A stretch of DNA of 64,000 nt from NCBI GenBank assembly GCA_949317995.1, contig OX439043.1, positions 3,464,501-3,528,500 on the forward strand. Direction: 5' to 3'. Of this stretch, positions 34,361 through 44,929 are shown piece by piece. The stretch's first letter is position 1; each line of letters starts with the position of its first letter. A program made the position numbers and the translations under genes. Below the pieces are notes generated by a model. That model was not told the origin of the DNA, did not search any database, and was given only the letters and a program-made list of their open reading frames with translations. The DNA is from Acholoe squamosa. Its lineage: Eukaryota > Annelida > Polychaeta > Phyllodocida > Polynoidae.

Positions 34361-34797
34361 ACCCTTCTGAACAGAAATCATGTGCCTCTGGCGTCGGGAT
34401 CAGTGCCATAGAGATAGCATTGTAAATGAGATCAGTCCCTCATGCTAGAGGCACCTGATCTCAGCGATAATGAGGTCATGACGTCACACGCAGTGATGGT
34501 GGCTGGCTGCCGGCTGGAGTCGGCTGCCGGTGTGCAGTGATAGTGGAATTAAAATGATTAGGGATGAATAGTGAACCAAATAATCATACTCCAAGCTCTA
34601 ATAGAACTAGAAACAATTAAAGGGCTAATGGTACTGTCCCTACGCCGTCCGTCAGTTGGCTGTGAATCGGCATTTTTGTTTGTGTTTACATCACTGAGAT
34701 CAGGTGCCTCTAGCATGAGGGACTGATCTCATTTGCAATGCTATCACTATGGCACTGATCCCGAAGCCAGAGGCGGGTGACAATCTGTTCAGAGGGG
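34361..34797. mobile_element. Family H MITE with about 105-bp inverted repeats
   Basis: Left arm 34361-34468 (CTGAACAGA..GCCTCTGGCGTCGGGATCAG..) and right arm 34688-34797 are close reverse complements, enclosing about 220 bp that contains TGACGTCA-like and GCTGCCGGCTGG sequence. There is no ORF. Long arms and short core are typical of a foldback MITE; only one copy is seen here. Confidence 0.85.
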
Positions 34798-34799
34798 AT

Positions 34800-35510
34800 G
34801 CAGTACTGCAGCATCAACCCTGGTCACTATGGTGCTTGCATGACAGCCACCCAGGTGAATAGATGCATGTGCATTATGTTTATCCTTTGTTAGTACCTAT
34901 ATTGACCTCGTAATGTCTTGGTGAGCCAGCCAGTGAGTTACTCACCAGCAAAAACAAGAAAAATGTGGCAAGGACCACAGATAGGAGTTGCCACCCCTAT
35001 CCGTGATCCAAGCCATGGCTAAAGATGTTGCTATGCAACATCGTGGAGTTGCGTGATGTCACTGGGGCTGTGTGATGTCACTACCGATGTCATAGGCGCC
35101 TGGGGCAAAACCGAAAACATTATGGAGTTGCTACGGTCGCTATGCTCCCGGCCGCTGCGCGGCAAGCAACTCCAAAAAATAAAAGCAGGACTGCATTCTG
35201 GATGCACTAATGTATCAGTGGCCCTTAAAATGTTAGCCCCCATAGAGGAGCCAAGATGACAAAGTTTGTAGACAGATTGGTAAGACTAACTGCCCCCTGG
35301 TGCCGCAGACTGGTAACACTAACTATCATGTTAGACTTAAGCTCCTATTTTGCTACATCAGGGCTTGCTACAGTATTGGGCTGTATATAAGTGCCGGGTC
35401 CTGAACAAGTGCCAGTGGTACAGGGCTATGAACTCATCCCTAACTCGCCAGGGACCAGATCAAGCAATGGCGGTTCCATAAGGGCTCCCGCCTCCGGCCT
35501 ATTGGCTGGA
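34800..35510. other. Unassigned stretch with family A scraps
   Basis: GTGAGTTACTCACCAGC (34933) and GCACTAATGTATCAGTGGCCC (35203) are leftovers of family A. A CpG-rich patch sits at 35130-35165. No exon recognised. Confidence 0.45.
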
Positions 35511-35512
35511 AG

Positions 35513-35694
35513 CGGGTCTGGAGCTGGTTCTGGTGACATGCACTGATAAGAACTGATAAGAAGGTACCAGCATGTCCCTGGAAGTGGGTGTTACCCAGGG
35601 ACAAGGTACCCAACATGGCATGTCTTATCAGTGGGGTTTACCTCAACCACCAAAATTCAAAATGGTGGATCCACAGGACGTCCATACTAAGCCC
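35513..35694 (-). mobile_element. Family B short element, copy 5
   Basis: Reverse orientation: CTGGAGCTGGTTCTGG, CATGTCCCTGGAAGTGGGTG, AAATTCAAAATGGTGG. The fragment AGATCAAGCAATGGCGG just to the left resembles short patches at about 9909 and 24690 and may be a separate scrap family. Confidence 0.75.
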
Positions 35695-35699
35695 TATAA

Positions 35700-36500
35700 G
35701 CCAGATGTGGAATCATGGACCGGTGCTTATTTGAGACCAAGGCCTTTAAAGGGGTTAAGGTGTCACTATGATAGTTCAGAATAGTGGTCCCCTCAGCTGG
35801 CTTCCAGAGTGGAAAGATTGCTTGCAGCCTATGCGAGAGAATCTCAAGAAAAATAATCATAGGAATATTATGGAAACTATATGCACTTTATCAGTTCAGA
35901 TGCCAGACAAACCCTTGTAATCACGCACACAAAAGAGGCCATATAAGTTCAGAGTACAAAAGAAATGGCGGAACTTTCTGGTGGCGGGCTCCAAATTAGC
36001 ACATGTCGGCATGTAAATCATTTCCCATTTTACACCGACTTCCTGTGGCGGTACAAAAAGGTCTTAAACCAGCACCTAATCCATGAAGATAGCTCTATAG
36101 ACCTTCCATGTCCCCCTAAAATGGCCCACTTATACCCATGTGCCATGTTAATCCCTGTATATCCCCCTGTGGCCTGCTCCTATTGGGACAGAGAGGTAGA
36201 CAGGTGCAGCAGCACAAGCTCCCCCTACCTCAGGCATCCTCAGGCCTTAAAGTGTATAAAAGAGGGGTAGTCGCTGTGGTTTCCACACTCCATGAGTAAA
36301 AGTCATACCATCTGCATTAGTTGTTTCAAAAGTGATGCTTTCTGTCTGATCTTTGCAGGCCTCAGCATGTCCATATTTCCTTAATGAGGGTGGTCCCATT
36401 CATGGATTACTTTCACAAGAAAATGAAAACTGAAATAATTAGATCCTAGGTGTGAGTTCACTTTTATTGGAGCTAAATTGATTGAATTGCTCTCTATTGC
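35700..36500. other. Unassigned stretch
   Basis: Several short open frames (up to 101 codons at 35965-36270), none with recognisable domains. I see no convincing splice structure. Confidence 0.35.
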
Positions 36501-36519
36501 AAACACCATGCTTGCATGG

Positions 36520-36668
36520 GCTTCCCTAGCCCACTTAAAAGGGTCTATATCTCTTCTTTCCTATCCCCTCAGATGTGTGTGGTGCACTTATGCGCGGGCA
36601 CCGACACATTCCTTTGTGAAATTGTGTAATGTCGTTCTTGCCATGAATATGACCTTAGCTGTCGAAAT
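36520..36668 (+). repeat. Dispersed repeat pair, copy 1
   Basis: About 150 bp (CTAGCCCACTTAAAAGGG; CTTTCCTATCCCCTC; CTTGCCATGAATATGACC) shared with 54456-54602. Both copies have TTGAACCAATACT nearby, on opposite sides, so they may be pieces of a larger element. Confidence 0.75.
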
Positions 36669-36965
36669 GGCGTTAAACATATATTACTCACTCACTCCAT
36701 GCTTGCACATTTTGCTGGAAAAGTCGCAGTAGTCTTTTATCGATCAGGAGTCTTTAGTGCACTTAGGTCAAATAACATACATCTTTCTGCATTTCTATCA
36801 CAGATGGTGTCAATTTGAGTATAGAGTGCGGAGACCGGGGTGTCGGAGTGTCGGTCGTTGTACATCTCTGTTTCATCCTGTGTCAACAGCCATTGCCTTC
36901 CACACCCCAACGTGTGTGTTGAACCAATACTCATAATAGTCACAGTCAAAACACCCTCACACCCC

Positions 36966-37254
36966 AGGAGGCTATTGCGAAAAGAATTGGAAACCGGATT
37001 CTTACTGTCGTAACTCACCTTCCAGTTCCTGGCTGTTCTGCTGCTCAGACCCAACTTCTCACCTGACACTCAGAATCAATCCTCTTAGTGTGAGTCATAC
37101 TGGGAAGCATTCCTCAATTCCTGAAAACTTAGGAATCAATTATATAACCTTTTACCTTGCTGCAAAACAGGGGAGAAGTCTGAGGGTAGTCAGTTCCCAT
37201 TTGGGAATAGCACCTCCGCCAGAATTGAATTCCTGTCCTTTCGCAACACCCTCC
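36966..37254 (+). mobile_element. Family G MITE, best copy
   Basis: About 289 bp with inverted ends GGAGGCTATTGCGAAAAGAA and TCCTTTCGCAACACCCTCC. Related copies are at 41604-41813 and 13165-13424. No coding capacity; the 110-codon minus-strand ORF across it is not recognisable. Confidence 0.75.
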
Positions 37255-37439
37255 AGGCACCTTAACAGGTGCTACAACAGTGAGAAACATAGGTTTTCCA
37301 CTCTGGGCTTTTATACTGTCCATTCCGAATCTATTCTGTTATGGTTAGATATATCAAGTAATGGACTTGGAGGACACAATTTGGGATATAAGCATTCAGA
37401 TCTTATATCATGTTTTGTACTTATCCCCACAGATAATTA

Positions 37440-37560
37440 CATTTTAATTGTACTTTATAGGGTTCAACCCACATGGCCCTCCATACTGCAATATAATTTG
37501 AGGTTTGACCCATATGGCCCTCCATACCTCAATATACTTTATAAGGTTTGACCCACAAGG
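37440..37560. repeat. Short tandem block (TTTGACCCATATGGCCCTCC)
   Basis: Three about 45-bp imperfect units; another unit lies at about 38285-38312, just past the family E copy, which suggests that family E was inserted into this array. Confidence 0.65.
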
Positions 37561-37566
37561 CCTTCC

Positions 37567-38095
37567 ATATACGGGACAGAGCCATTGCTAGTACCAAACA
37601 AATTTCCTAGGTGGCTCATGTAGTCGGGGGCTAGATCAGCAGTTGGTGTCTTTGTACTGTTTACTTTGGTTGGCCCTTCCTAATAGTCTATATAAAGGTA
37701 TATTCTAAAAATCTATACCTTTGGATAGCAAATACTTTAAACTTAAATAATATTAGCTTTATATAGACTTAGAGAAATTAAACTTTAAACATTTTCTTAG
37801 AGGGCACATATAATCCAGGCTGAGTAAAACCAAGCCATTGTCTCCCTATCAGGCTAATTCCCTCCATTCACACCTAAAACAATTGGCAGATACTTTATAG
37901 GGTGATTAATATAGAGGCAGGGGCAGTTTATCAGTCTTTTTAATTCCCATTATTTTCTGTAGGTGGAGGGGAAGATAAGAGATTACCCACAATCTTCTGC
38001 CAGATCCAAGATGGCCATCGGGGGCCAGTTACATAACTAATTTCAAGATGGCTACCTCCATACAGGAATGGCTCTGTTCCCTATCCCTCTGTAAA
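37567..38095 (+). mobile_element. Family E MITE, copy 2
   Basis: Ends GGGACAGAGCCATTG and (reversed) GGGAACAGAGCCATT. Internally similar to 11370-11865 (GGATAGCAAATACTT, AAGATAAGAGATTACCCA, ATCCAAGATGGC). Confidence 0.75.
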
Positions 38096-38117
38096 GGTAC
38101 CAAGTGAAAAGTGTTTC

Positions 38118-38189
38118 GCCAGATGCGGGACTCAAACCCGTGCTACCTTCATCCGGAGTCCAGTGTGCTAACCACTACACTAATCTGGC
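38118..38189 (-). tRNA. tRNA-like sequence (anticodon loop CCG; Gln-like body)
   Basis: A 72-nt cloverleaf on the minus strand: acceptor GCCAGAT/ATCTGGC perfect, D-stem GTGT/GCAC good, T-arm CGGG-loop-CCCG. The body (AGTGGTTAGCAC, CTGGACTC) resembles tRNA-Gln, but the loop CTCCGGA would read CCG (Arg). The anticodon stem pairs in only three of five positions. Probably a pseudogene or SINE head. Confidence 0.5.
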
Positions 38190-38319
38190 TCGTCCACTTT
38201 CCATACTTGGGAACCTTGTACAGATCAGTCACTAGGAGGTGCAGGGCAAGCGTACTGCCCCCCTACACCTCAATATAGTTTATAAGGGTTGACCCATATG
38301 GCCCTCCATACCTAGCATG

Positions 38320-39130
38320 CCTCCACCCACTGTCTGAGAGTCTGTACACATTAGATGAAGCCATCAGTAAACAGCGCCAAATCAGCTCCTGGTGGAGGTG
38401 TCAGACACTACGAGAAGGTAGGGTTTATAAGGTAACTTGTCTACCACCCACCCCCCTCACCTCCTCTACCCACAGATGACACACTAATGGAGGGAATGTG
38501 TCAATGTTACTAATTGTTTCAGTACACATTTTCCTTAGTAGTACATTTAAGTGTGGGTCTTGAATAAGCGCCAGGGGTAATAAAGTATTGAAATCAATCT
38601 AAAGCACTAAAACAGCATTCAAATCGATGCCGGTCACAATTAAGGGCAGGGGTACAGGGTTATTGAAATTTATAAGCCTCCAGGCACTCAGACAGGCAAC
38701 TGCTGTACTGGTTTAAAAAGGTTAAGGATATGACAATAGATTTGAAACTTACAGAAATACAGACAAGTCATTTTGCTGGAACATATTCTATGCCTGTATC
38801 CATGCACAAAGAGATTTGAAAATCAATTAGTGCTGTAGTAAATAGGAATTTAGATATGAAAAATGTCTATGTCAGGAAGTTAAGTCTGCCGGTCCAAAAT
38901 AGTTATCTTGTCTATTCAGTTAATGATTGTCATTCTTCCAGGAATTCCAAATTAGGATTTTGTTCTAACACTGGAGTGCAGTTGGGTCGCCTTTCCTGCA
39001 ATCTGATTAGTCGAGAGCGCATGTTGGGTCAGGGGACCCAGTGAAAGCACTTCCGGTCTCACTTCCTGATTGTGGCTTTCCTGTCCCTTTTGTGAATTAT
39101 TTTGAGAAAAATCAAAATTTTTTCTTGTGT
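38320..39130. other. Unassigned stretch
   Basis: A 62-codon open frame at 38856 has no recognisable domain. CACTTCCGGTC (ETS-like) is at about 39048. Nothing firm. Confidence 0.35.
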
Positions 39131-39136
39131 CAGAAT

Positions 39137-39285
39137 GTAAACAAAGGCCTCAGATGCGAGTTTGTACCCTGCCCTGGGCCCTCGGTCCTCGGGCTTTGTC
39201 TGATCGCCTTCAGCGATCTTGGGCAAAGCCCCTGGACCTCGGGCCTTGGGTCAGGGTACAAACTCGCATCTTTGTGCTTTGTTAT
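39137..39285. repeat. Long hairpin (about 60-bp arms)
   Basis: GATGCGAGTTTGTACCCTG..GGGCCC..CTCGGGCTTTG pairs with CAAAGCCC..GGGCCTTGGGTCAGGGTACAAACTCGCATC around a short loop at about 39203-39215. It could be a foldback MITE or produce a long double-stranded RNA hairpin. Confidence 0.8.
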
Positions 39286-39487
39286 TACATCCATATACAG
39301 CTGAACCTCTGGTGGTCCACTGGAGAGGATATTGGGTGACATCCTTCGGCCTTCAGCGATCTTGGGCAAAGCCCCTGGACCTCGGGCCTTGGGTCAGGGT
39401 ACAAACTCGCATCTTCGTGCTTTGTTATTACATCCATATACAGCTGAACCTCTGGTGGTCCACTGGAGAGGATATTGGGTGACATCC
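39208..39487. repeat. 143-bp direct tandem duplication
   Basis: CTTCAGCGATCTTGGGCAAA.. to ..GATATTGGGTGACATCC is present twice (39208 and 39351) and almost identical (TTTGTG versus TTCGTG). The duplication copied the right arm of the adjoining hairpin, so it is recent. Confidence 0.9.
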
Positions 39488-39867
39488 GGATGGTAATTCA
39501 TTATGTGAAAGAGATTGAAAATCAGTTCAGAAAAGGTGTTGTTCAAAAAACTCATTCTAGGACTCCTGCTATGCATATCCTAGGATGTCAAATTCACTAT
39601 TTTCCTTTGGCCTCTAGAAAACCTGCCAGACTATGAGTATGGTACTGAATTTTTGCCAGGATAACACCACATCGTTACACGTAGGAAATGTGCCTGAAAA
39701 TTCTCTACACCTAAAGGTCAGTGATGATCTTTACTAGCTTCCAGAGCCCAATCTGCAAGTGTAAAAGTTTATCAGCAAGGGAACCTGATAGTGGTGGGGG
39801 ACACCACAAGTGTGACAATACCAGTGTGGACAAGGATTGGCTACAATCTGAACAGGACGGGAACCTT

Positions 39868-40190
39868 AGGGAGTGATCATTTTTTAACAACAGGCGGGGG
39901 GCTGGTGGGTTTGCATGCAGACGCGCGAAAAAAATTTCGACCCCCCCCTCTCGAGGGGGTAAAATTTTTTCAACCCCCCCCCATAAGGGACAAAAATCGC
40001 GCGCGAATGTTCCCTTTTAGCCTATAGTAACGCGCGGCGTTTTCCACTGAACACAGGTGAAATTATTTTTACCCCCCCCCCATCAGAGGTATTGAAAAAA
40101 TTCTGACCCCCCCGGTCAAGAGGTTGAAAAATTCTGACCCCCCCTCAAACCCACCGGCACCCCCCTGTTGTTAAAAAATGATCACTCCCT
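39868..40190. mobile_element. Family F MITE, copy 1
   Basis: Inverted ends GGGAGTGATCATTTTTTAAC AACAGG / CCTGTTGTTAAAAAATGATCACTCCC, 323 bp, with TTA on each side (3-bp target duplication). The core alternates poly-C runs with GAAAAAATTC-type blocks. TWA duplications recall PIF/Harbinger, but the ends are not diagnostic. It abuts a family A element. Confidence 0.85.
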
Positions 40191-40431
40191 TAACCCTTTA
40201 ATGCATTGGTGCATCATGCCCGTTGGTCGTCATGATGCATGAATGCAGCATCGGGCTGCATTCATGCATTCATGCATCATGACGACCCTATGGGGTTGGT
40301 ACACAACTCCTGGAGGGTCGGCATGATGCTCCATGTAGTGCTGGCGAGCGGTCTCGTCAGCACTTCATTGGTGCATCATGCCAGCCAATGGGCATGATGC
40401 ACTCCTGCATCAGCGGCCCTTAAAGGGTTAA
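40189..40431 (+). mobile_element. Family A foldback element, type copy
   Basis: TTAA / CCCTTTAATGCATTGGTGCA at the left and GCATCAGCGGCCCTTAAAGGG / TTAA at the right. Hairpin 1 is GTCGTCATGATGCATGAATG / CATTCATGCATCATGACGAC; linker GGGGTTGGTACACAACTCC; hairpin 2 is GGGTCGGCATGATGCTCC..GAAGTGCTGG / CCAGCACTTC-like arm. The left outer stem is shortened. Confidence 0.9.
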
Positions 40432-40839
40432 CCCTGTAGATAAGTCTCAGGGTGTCAGGGAGTGGCCACAATGAGGTGCACCTTATACAAACAACTGTAA
40501 ACACATTTCTAAATACCTTGTACCTGTGTGTAGGTGTCAATATGTACACAGCTAGCCACAAAAGTACTTATAGTTTGATGTAGCTCAATTCCTCAGGAAA
40601 TGCAAAATTCCATCAGTATTGCAGATTGAACAGGGAAAGATCATTATAGCTCAAAATGAACAAAATGTACATAAATTGTGAAAGATTCTTATGGTATAGA
40701 TGGAAGTTATTGCGTGTCTACTTTGATAGCTATTTAGATGGTCTCTTCATAGAGTGTTTAATTAGTCCAGTTACTTTACAAACTATTAAAGAATTTAATT
40801 AATCTCCAGGAAATGGTTATGATACCCTAAGCTGAATTC

Positions 40840-41225
40840 TCCTTACCAAATTAAGAATATACCCCTTAAATTCTTCTTACCATTTAAGAATATACCCCTT
40901 AAATTCTCTTTACCCAATGAAGAATATACCCCTTAAATTCTCCTTACCCAATATAGAAAATACCCCTTAAATTCTCCTTACCCAATTAAGAATATACCCC
41001 TTAAATTCTCCTTACCCAATATAGAAAATACCCCTTAAATGTTTCTTACCCAATTAAGAATATACCCCTTAAATTCTCCTTACCCAATTAAGAATATACC
41101 CCTTAAATTATCCTTACCAAATTAAAAATATACCCCTTAAATTCCCCTTACCCAATTAAAAATATACCCCTTAAATTTTCCTTACCCTATAAAGAATATA
41201 CCCCTTAAATTTTCCTTACCATTTA
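40840..41225. repeat. 33-34-bp AT-rich minisatellite, about 11 units
   Basis: Unit TTAAGAATATACCCCTTAAA plus TTCTCCTTACCCAA. Contains TTAAGAATATACCCCTTAA, an imperfect palindrome. Confidence 0.9.
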
Positions 41226-41229
41226 AGTG

Positions 41230-41600
41230 GCATGGTCCGATTTCTTTTTCATTTTTCAAATCCTGTTCAAATGTGGTCCACACATAGATAATAGCACCAT
41301 ATCTAGGTCTTTGTGGACCATTCATTGTTATCTTTACCTCATACAAGCTTACCCAACAAATTGTCGTCATCTGTCGTCATGATTGGTCATCAATGGTGAC
41401 TCCTTTTTGAGTGATAACTCATTCCGTCATCTTTCGCCACTGTGTGTTAGACTCACGTGGCATAGCAATTGCTATTCCTGGTGATCTTGTGCTATAACGA
41501 CGTCGTGTTCGATCTAGCGACATGTGTGAGCCACTTCACACAGGTTGACCAGGACTCACGACAATTTGCTGGGTAGAAAGGGCTTTCCATGGACCTCACC
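41230..41600. other. Unassigned stretch
   Basis: Contains three TCGTCAT repeats (41367-41400). No gene recognised. Confidence 0.35.
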
Positions 41601-41603
41601 CCT

Positions 41604-41813
41604 GGAGGCCGTACGTTAAAAGATTTGGAATTGGTTCTGTCGGAGGTGCTATTGCCAAAACAGAACTCACTCACATCAGTGAATTGATTCCCTTGTGTGT
41701 TGCGAAAAGGGAATTGGTCAAAGGTCGATTCTCAGGATGGGGAAGAGCGGAGAATTGGAAGATCAAAAAGTAACAGTGAGAATCTGTTTCCAATTCTTTT
41801 CGCAACAGCCTCC
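41604..41813 (+). mobile_element. Family G MITE, copy 3
   Basis: Ends GGAGGCCGTACGTTAAAAGA and TTCTTTTCGCAACAGCCTCC; TTGCGAAAAGGGAATTGG also occurs internally at about 41700. Confidence 0.65.
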
Positions 41814-42029
41814 TAGAAAAATAGGGCTTTTGATTACATCAAGGTGATGTTCTTTTGTGACTGATGGAATGCTGAAGAGTTTAACCCTGCACCCCTGCAT
41901 TATACTCACCCTCCAGGATGCAGAAATGTAGCCTTCTGCATTTAAAGGTTTGACAAGGTGTAATCCATTGTACATACAGGTACCTATGTGTGGTGTCTGC
42001 AGGATGCTGCTGGTTCCGGCATGTCTCAG

Positions 42030-42110
42030 ACCTGCAGACGACATTTGGAGAGATTGGCCACAGGAGCAGACGACAATTGTACCAAAGTAGCAGACGACAA
42101 TTAACTGCCG
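42030..42110. promoter_or_regulatory. Cluster of three GCAGACGACA motifs
   Basis: Exact copies at 42034, 42066 and 42090, spaced 32 and 24 bp, followed by GCCGTCGCCATCAG and GCGGCCATTGTGG (YY1-like in reverse). Looks like a regulatory patch; no exon was identified next to it. Confidence 0.4.
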
Positions 42111-42223
42111 TCGCCATCAGTCAAACAGCGGCCATTGTGGGAAGGTGTAGGTGTGTCTGAGGAGGGGGTGTCATGTTTGACCAGGGTGATTGGCTCTTGT
42201 ACCTGACAGGAAATCAAACTGTC

Positions 42224-42467
42224 CTTTAACCCTCAAAAGTCTGCTGATGCAGGCGTTCATCTTGCCCATTGGTCGTCATGATGCACCAAGACTGCTCACC
42301 AGCACTTCATTGGAACATCATGCTGACCCTCCAGGAGCGTATGTACACAAGGTCGTCATGATGCTGCAATGAAGTGCTGGTGAGCAGTTTTACCAGCACT
42401 TCATTGGTGCATCATGACGACCTATGGGCATGATACACTCCTGCATCAGCGGCTCTTAAAGGGTTAA
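42224..42467 (-). mobile_element. Family A foldback element, complete copy
   Basis: TTTAACCCTCAAAAGTCTGC to GCGGCTCTTAAAGGGTTAA, TTAA at both ends. The first hairpin is shortened, the second is well kept. Confidence 0.8.
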
Positions 42468-42735
42468 TCCTGTAAAGGCTGCTGATGCAGGAGTGCATCA
42501 TGCTCTTTAGTGCATCATAATGGTCCCTCCAGGAGTGTATCAGCTTCATAGGGTCAGAATGATGCATGAATGCAGTCTCAGAACACTACATGCCAGAGCT
42601 ACATTCATGCATCATAACAACCAGGGAGTGCGCCGCAAAAAGGCATTATCGGCATTCAGTGACAACATCAGACTGCGAGGCTTTATGTTTCCTTTTTTTG
42701 TCATAATGCACCACATATTCATGCAACATTAGCGA
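42468..42735. mobile_element. Second family A copy placed directly after the first
   Basis: CCTGTAAAGGCTGCTGATGC AGGAGTGCATCATG begins immediately after the previous copy's TTAA, with linker GTATCAGCTTCATAGGGTC and hairpin GCAGTCTCAG / AGCTACATTCATGC. It fades toward 42630. Confidence 0.65.
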
Positions 42736-42955
42736 ATGATATGAGGGCCCTAGACCCCTAAAATCAACATGGCGAGATGGGCATTTTTGAGCTTAGTGAC
42801 ATGGGACATTGGCACTTTCTTAAAATCGACATGGAGACATGAGCTTTTCTTAAAATCGACACAGTGACATGGACATTTCTTAAAATCAACACAGGGACGT
42901 GATCATTTCTTAAAATCGACATGGGACTTTGGGGACCCCCCATCAAGGGCCCCGA
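42736..42955 (-). repeat. Family C repeat, fourth set, inside family A
   Basis: Bounded by GGGCCCTAGACCCC and GGGGACCCCCCATCAAGGGCCCC. The inside has five CTTAAAATCGACATGG-type motifs. Family A-like sequence (GCTGATGAAGTG..GATGCACC) resumes after it. Confidence 0.75.
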
Positions 42956-43084
42956 TATGCTGATGAAGTGTTGATGCACCGTACAATCCTTCTGTAGTGT
43001 ATCGTGTGATGCAGAAATGCATTCATAGATTACACTATATTGGTGGAAGGGCATCAAAGGGTTGGGCCTCCATGAAGGGCTAAA

Positions 43085-43530
43085 TAAGTAAACTGTCTGC
43101 TAGACTTAGTGACTACAGCAGCCACCAGGGGCGTGTGGGTAGGGGTAAAAGGGGATCAGACAATGTATATGTACGAGAGTGTAGGGGGCGATAATAGGGG
43201 TAGGCAATGGGATTAGACACACTGTAGTCACTGGTACACACTTCTATATCTATAAGGATGTGTGCAAGGGGGGGGGTGTGGTTGTCGGTGAAGTTGTCAA
43301 TTCCTGCCACCAGCTTCTCTGTTGGTGGTGTCTGTGGTGCCTGGTTTCAATAGAAAAAAAAAGTCACACTGAAAAATTTTAGTAATTCAAATCATAAGAA
43401 GATTTGGGTTGAGAAATTTGAAACTTATTCCATTAGCTTAGTCAATTATTGATTGTGATGATAAACATTGCAAAAATATACCCTTTGGATACAGCCTTAA
43501 ATCTGAAGAGTCAACATATTTCTAATTCCT
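43085..43530. other. Unassigned stretch
   Basis: No gene recognised; poly-G at 43269-43278. Confidence 0.35.
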
Positions 43531-43534
43531 GCAT

Positions 43535-43685
43535 AGGGAGCGTTCAACAATTATATCACCGGTATTTAGGCATTTTTCAGGACCCACCCACCCCCCTTGT
43601 CACTGTTTTTGTATGGAACATATAGAGGAACCCAAAGACAACCCCCCCCCCCCGCTAAGCAGTGACGTAATTGTTGAACGCTCCC
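43535..43685. mobile_element. Short MITE, GGGAGCGTTCAACAATTA ends
   Basis: About 150 bp with inverted ends GGGAGCGTTCAACAATTA / TAATTGTTGAACGCTCCC. ATA on each side fits a 3-bp target duplication. C-rich core, as in family F, of which it may be a distant relative. Confidence 0.8.
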
Positions 43686-43689
43686 ATAC

Positions 43690-44215
43690 CTTCAGTAATT
43701 TGGTAAATTGGCCAAAGTCATTCTTGTTTTCTTTTATTGGATATATACCATTAAAAGCCTATCCCTTCTGAACCTTTCCAGTTAAGAACTTGAAATCTAC
43801 AGAAGAAATTAAATCAAATTGACAATGATTGGTGAACTTGGTTTTTGGAATTTAGTTGTTGAATTTAGTTCAGAAAGTTGCGTTATATAATGTACACATT
43901 GAAACTTTGAATGATAGGAAAGGGTAATAGATTACTCCCTATATCTAAGTACAACAGATTCACTTGTCAGCTGAAGAATAAGCCAAATTAAGTTCCAATA
44001 AAAAGTGTCAACACTTTGACCACAGCAATCTACAAAGTAAATGTATGTAATTGTTGAGTAGTTGAACCTTTATCTGATGTTGTTAGTGATGTATGTGTGT
44101 AGTGATGTTCTTGTCTCCATGGGTGATCTCTGCCTCTGTACAAGCTGTAGCAGCATCATTGGGAATTGGACAGCTGAGGTCATGACCCTTCATGAGCATC
44201 AGAATGTGCTACCAT
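43690..44215. other. Unassigned AT-rich stretch
   Basis: No repeat or exon recognised. Confidence 0.4.
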
Positions 44216-44470
44216 AACACCCCACGTATAAGGCGCGTCTTGTATGCTAGGATATACCCCTTGTGTGCCTTATAGAAGCATAAAAAGTTAGGAGAGGTTT
44301 TTCTGTAAAAATGTCCCAATATCCATTGTTGCTATAGAGTGGTAAAAAGGTATGGGGAACGCCCTGAGATGATGGTCATAGATCTTTGAATTTTGAGAAT
44401 CCTTAAGAACAGATTTTCTTTTCTTCATAGCTATGCAGTCTGGGTGCGCCTTATACACGAGGTACTAGGG
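44216..44470. mobile_element. Family I MITE (ACGTATAAGGCGC ends)
   Basis: Left ACGTATAAGGCGCG and right GTGCGCCTTATACACG are inverted repeats about 250 bp apart. No ORF. Confidence 0.65.
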
Positions 44471-44519
44471 TAGTCCATGACCCTCTGCAATCTAAGGTGC
44501 ATAGATGAAGGACTGGTAA

Positions 44520-44890
44520 CCAGGAGGGTGTTGCTCCTATAGTAAAAGGAAGAGCTGGCTAAAAATGCCCTCGATACCAATCCTTTCTTTTCATGGAGGA
44601 GCTATAACTTGTCCCTTTTGTTGCCCACAAGTGGTCATTCAAGTACTGTGCTAAAAAATGGGGACTTGAGTAGGTACCTAGTTGGGGGAAGTCAGTCAGT
44701 ATAATATACTATAGAGTGTGTGACATGAGTAGGTACCTGATAGTCCAGCTCTCTCTGTTTTAAACAAGGCAGGTGACTTTTCAGACTAATGTGGTGAGTG
44801 CAAGTTGAATGGTGAAGCAGAGCGTGACCTCTTTTGAAAAGAGGGTACCTACTGACAGCTCCTTTTACCGTAGGAGCAACACGCTCCCGG
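44520..44890 (-). mobile_element. Family D MITE, copy 2
   Basis: Inverted orientation relative to 4071-4437; ends CCAGGAGGGTGTTGCTCCTA and GTAGGAGCAACACGCTCCCGG. Confidence 0.85.
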
Positions 44891-44929
44891 AGTTTCTTTG
44901 CAAGGGCTGTATGACCGCATCATCCCCAG

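Noticed and set aside
36737-37069. Minus-strand ORF of 110 codons
   Set aside because: Overlaps the family G MITE and dispersed repeat sequence; not protein-like.
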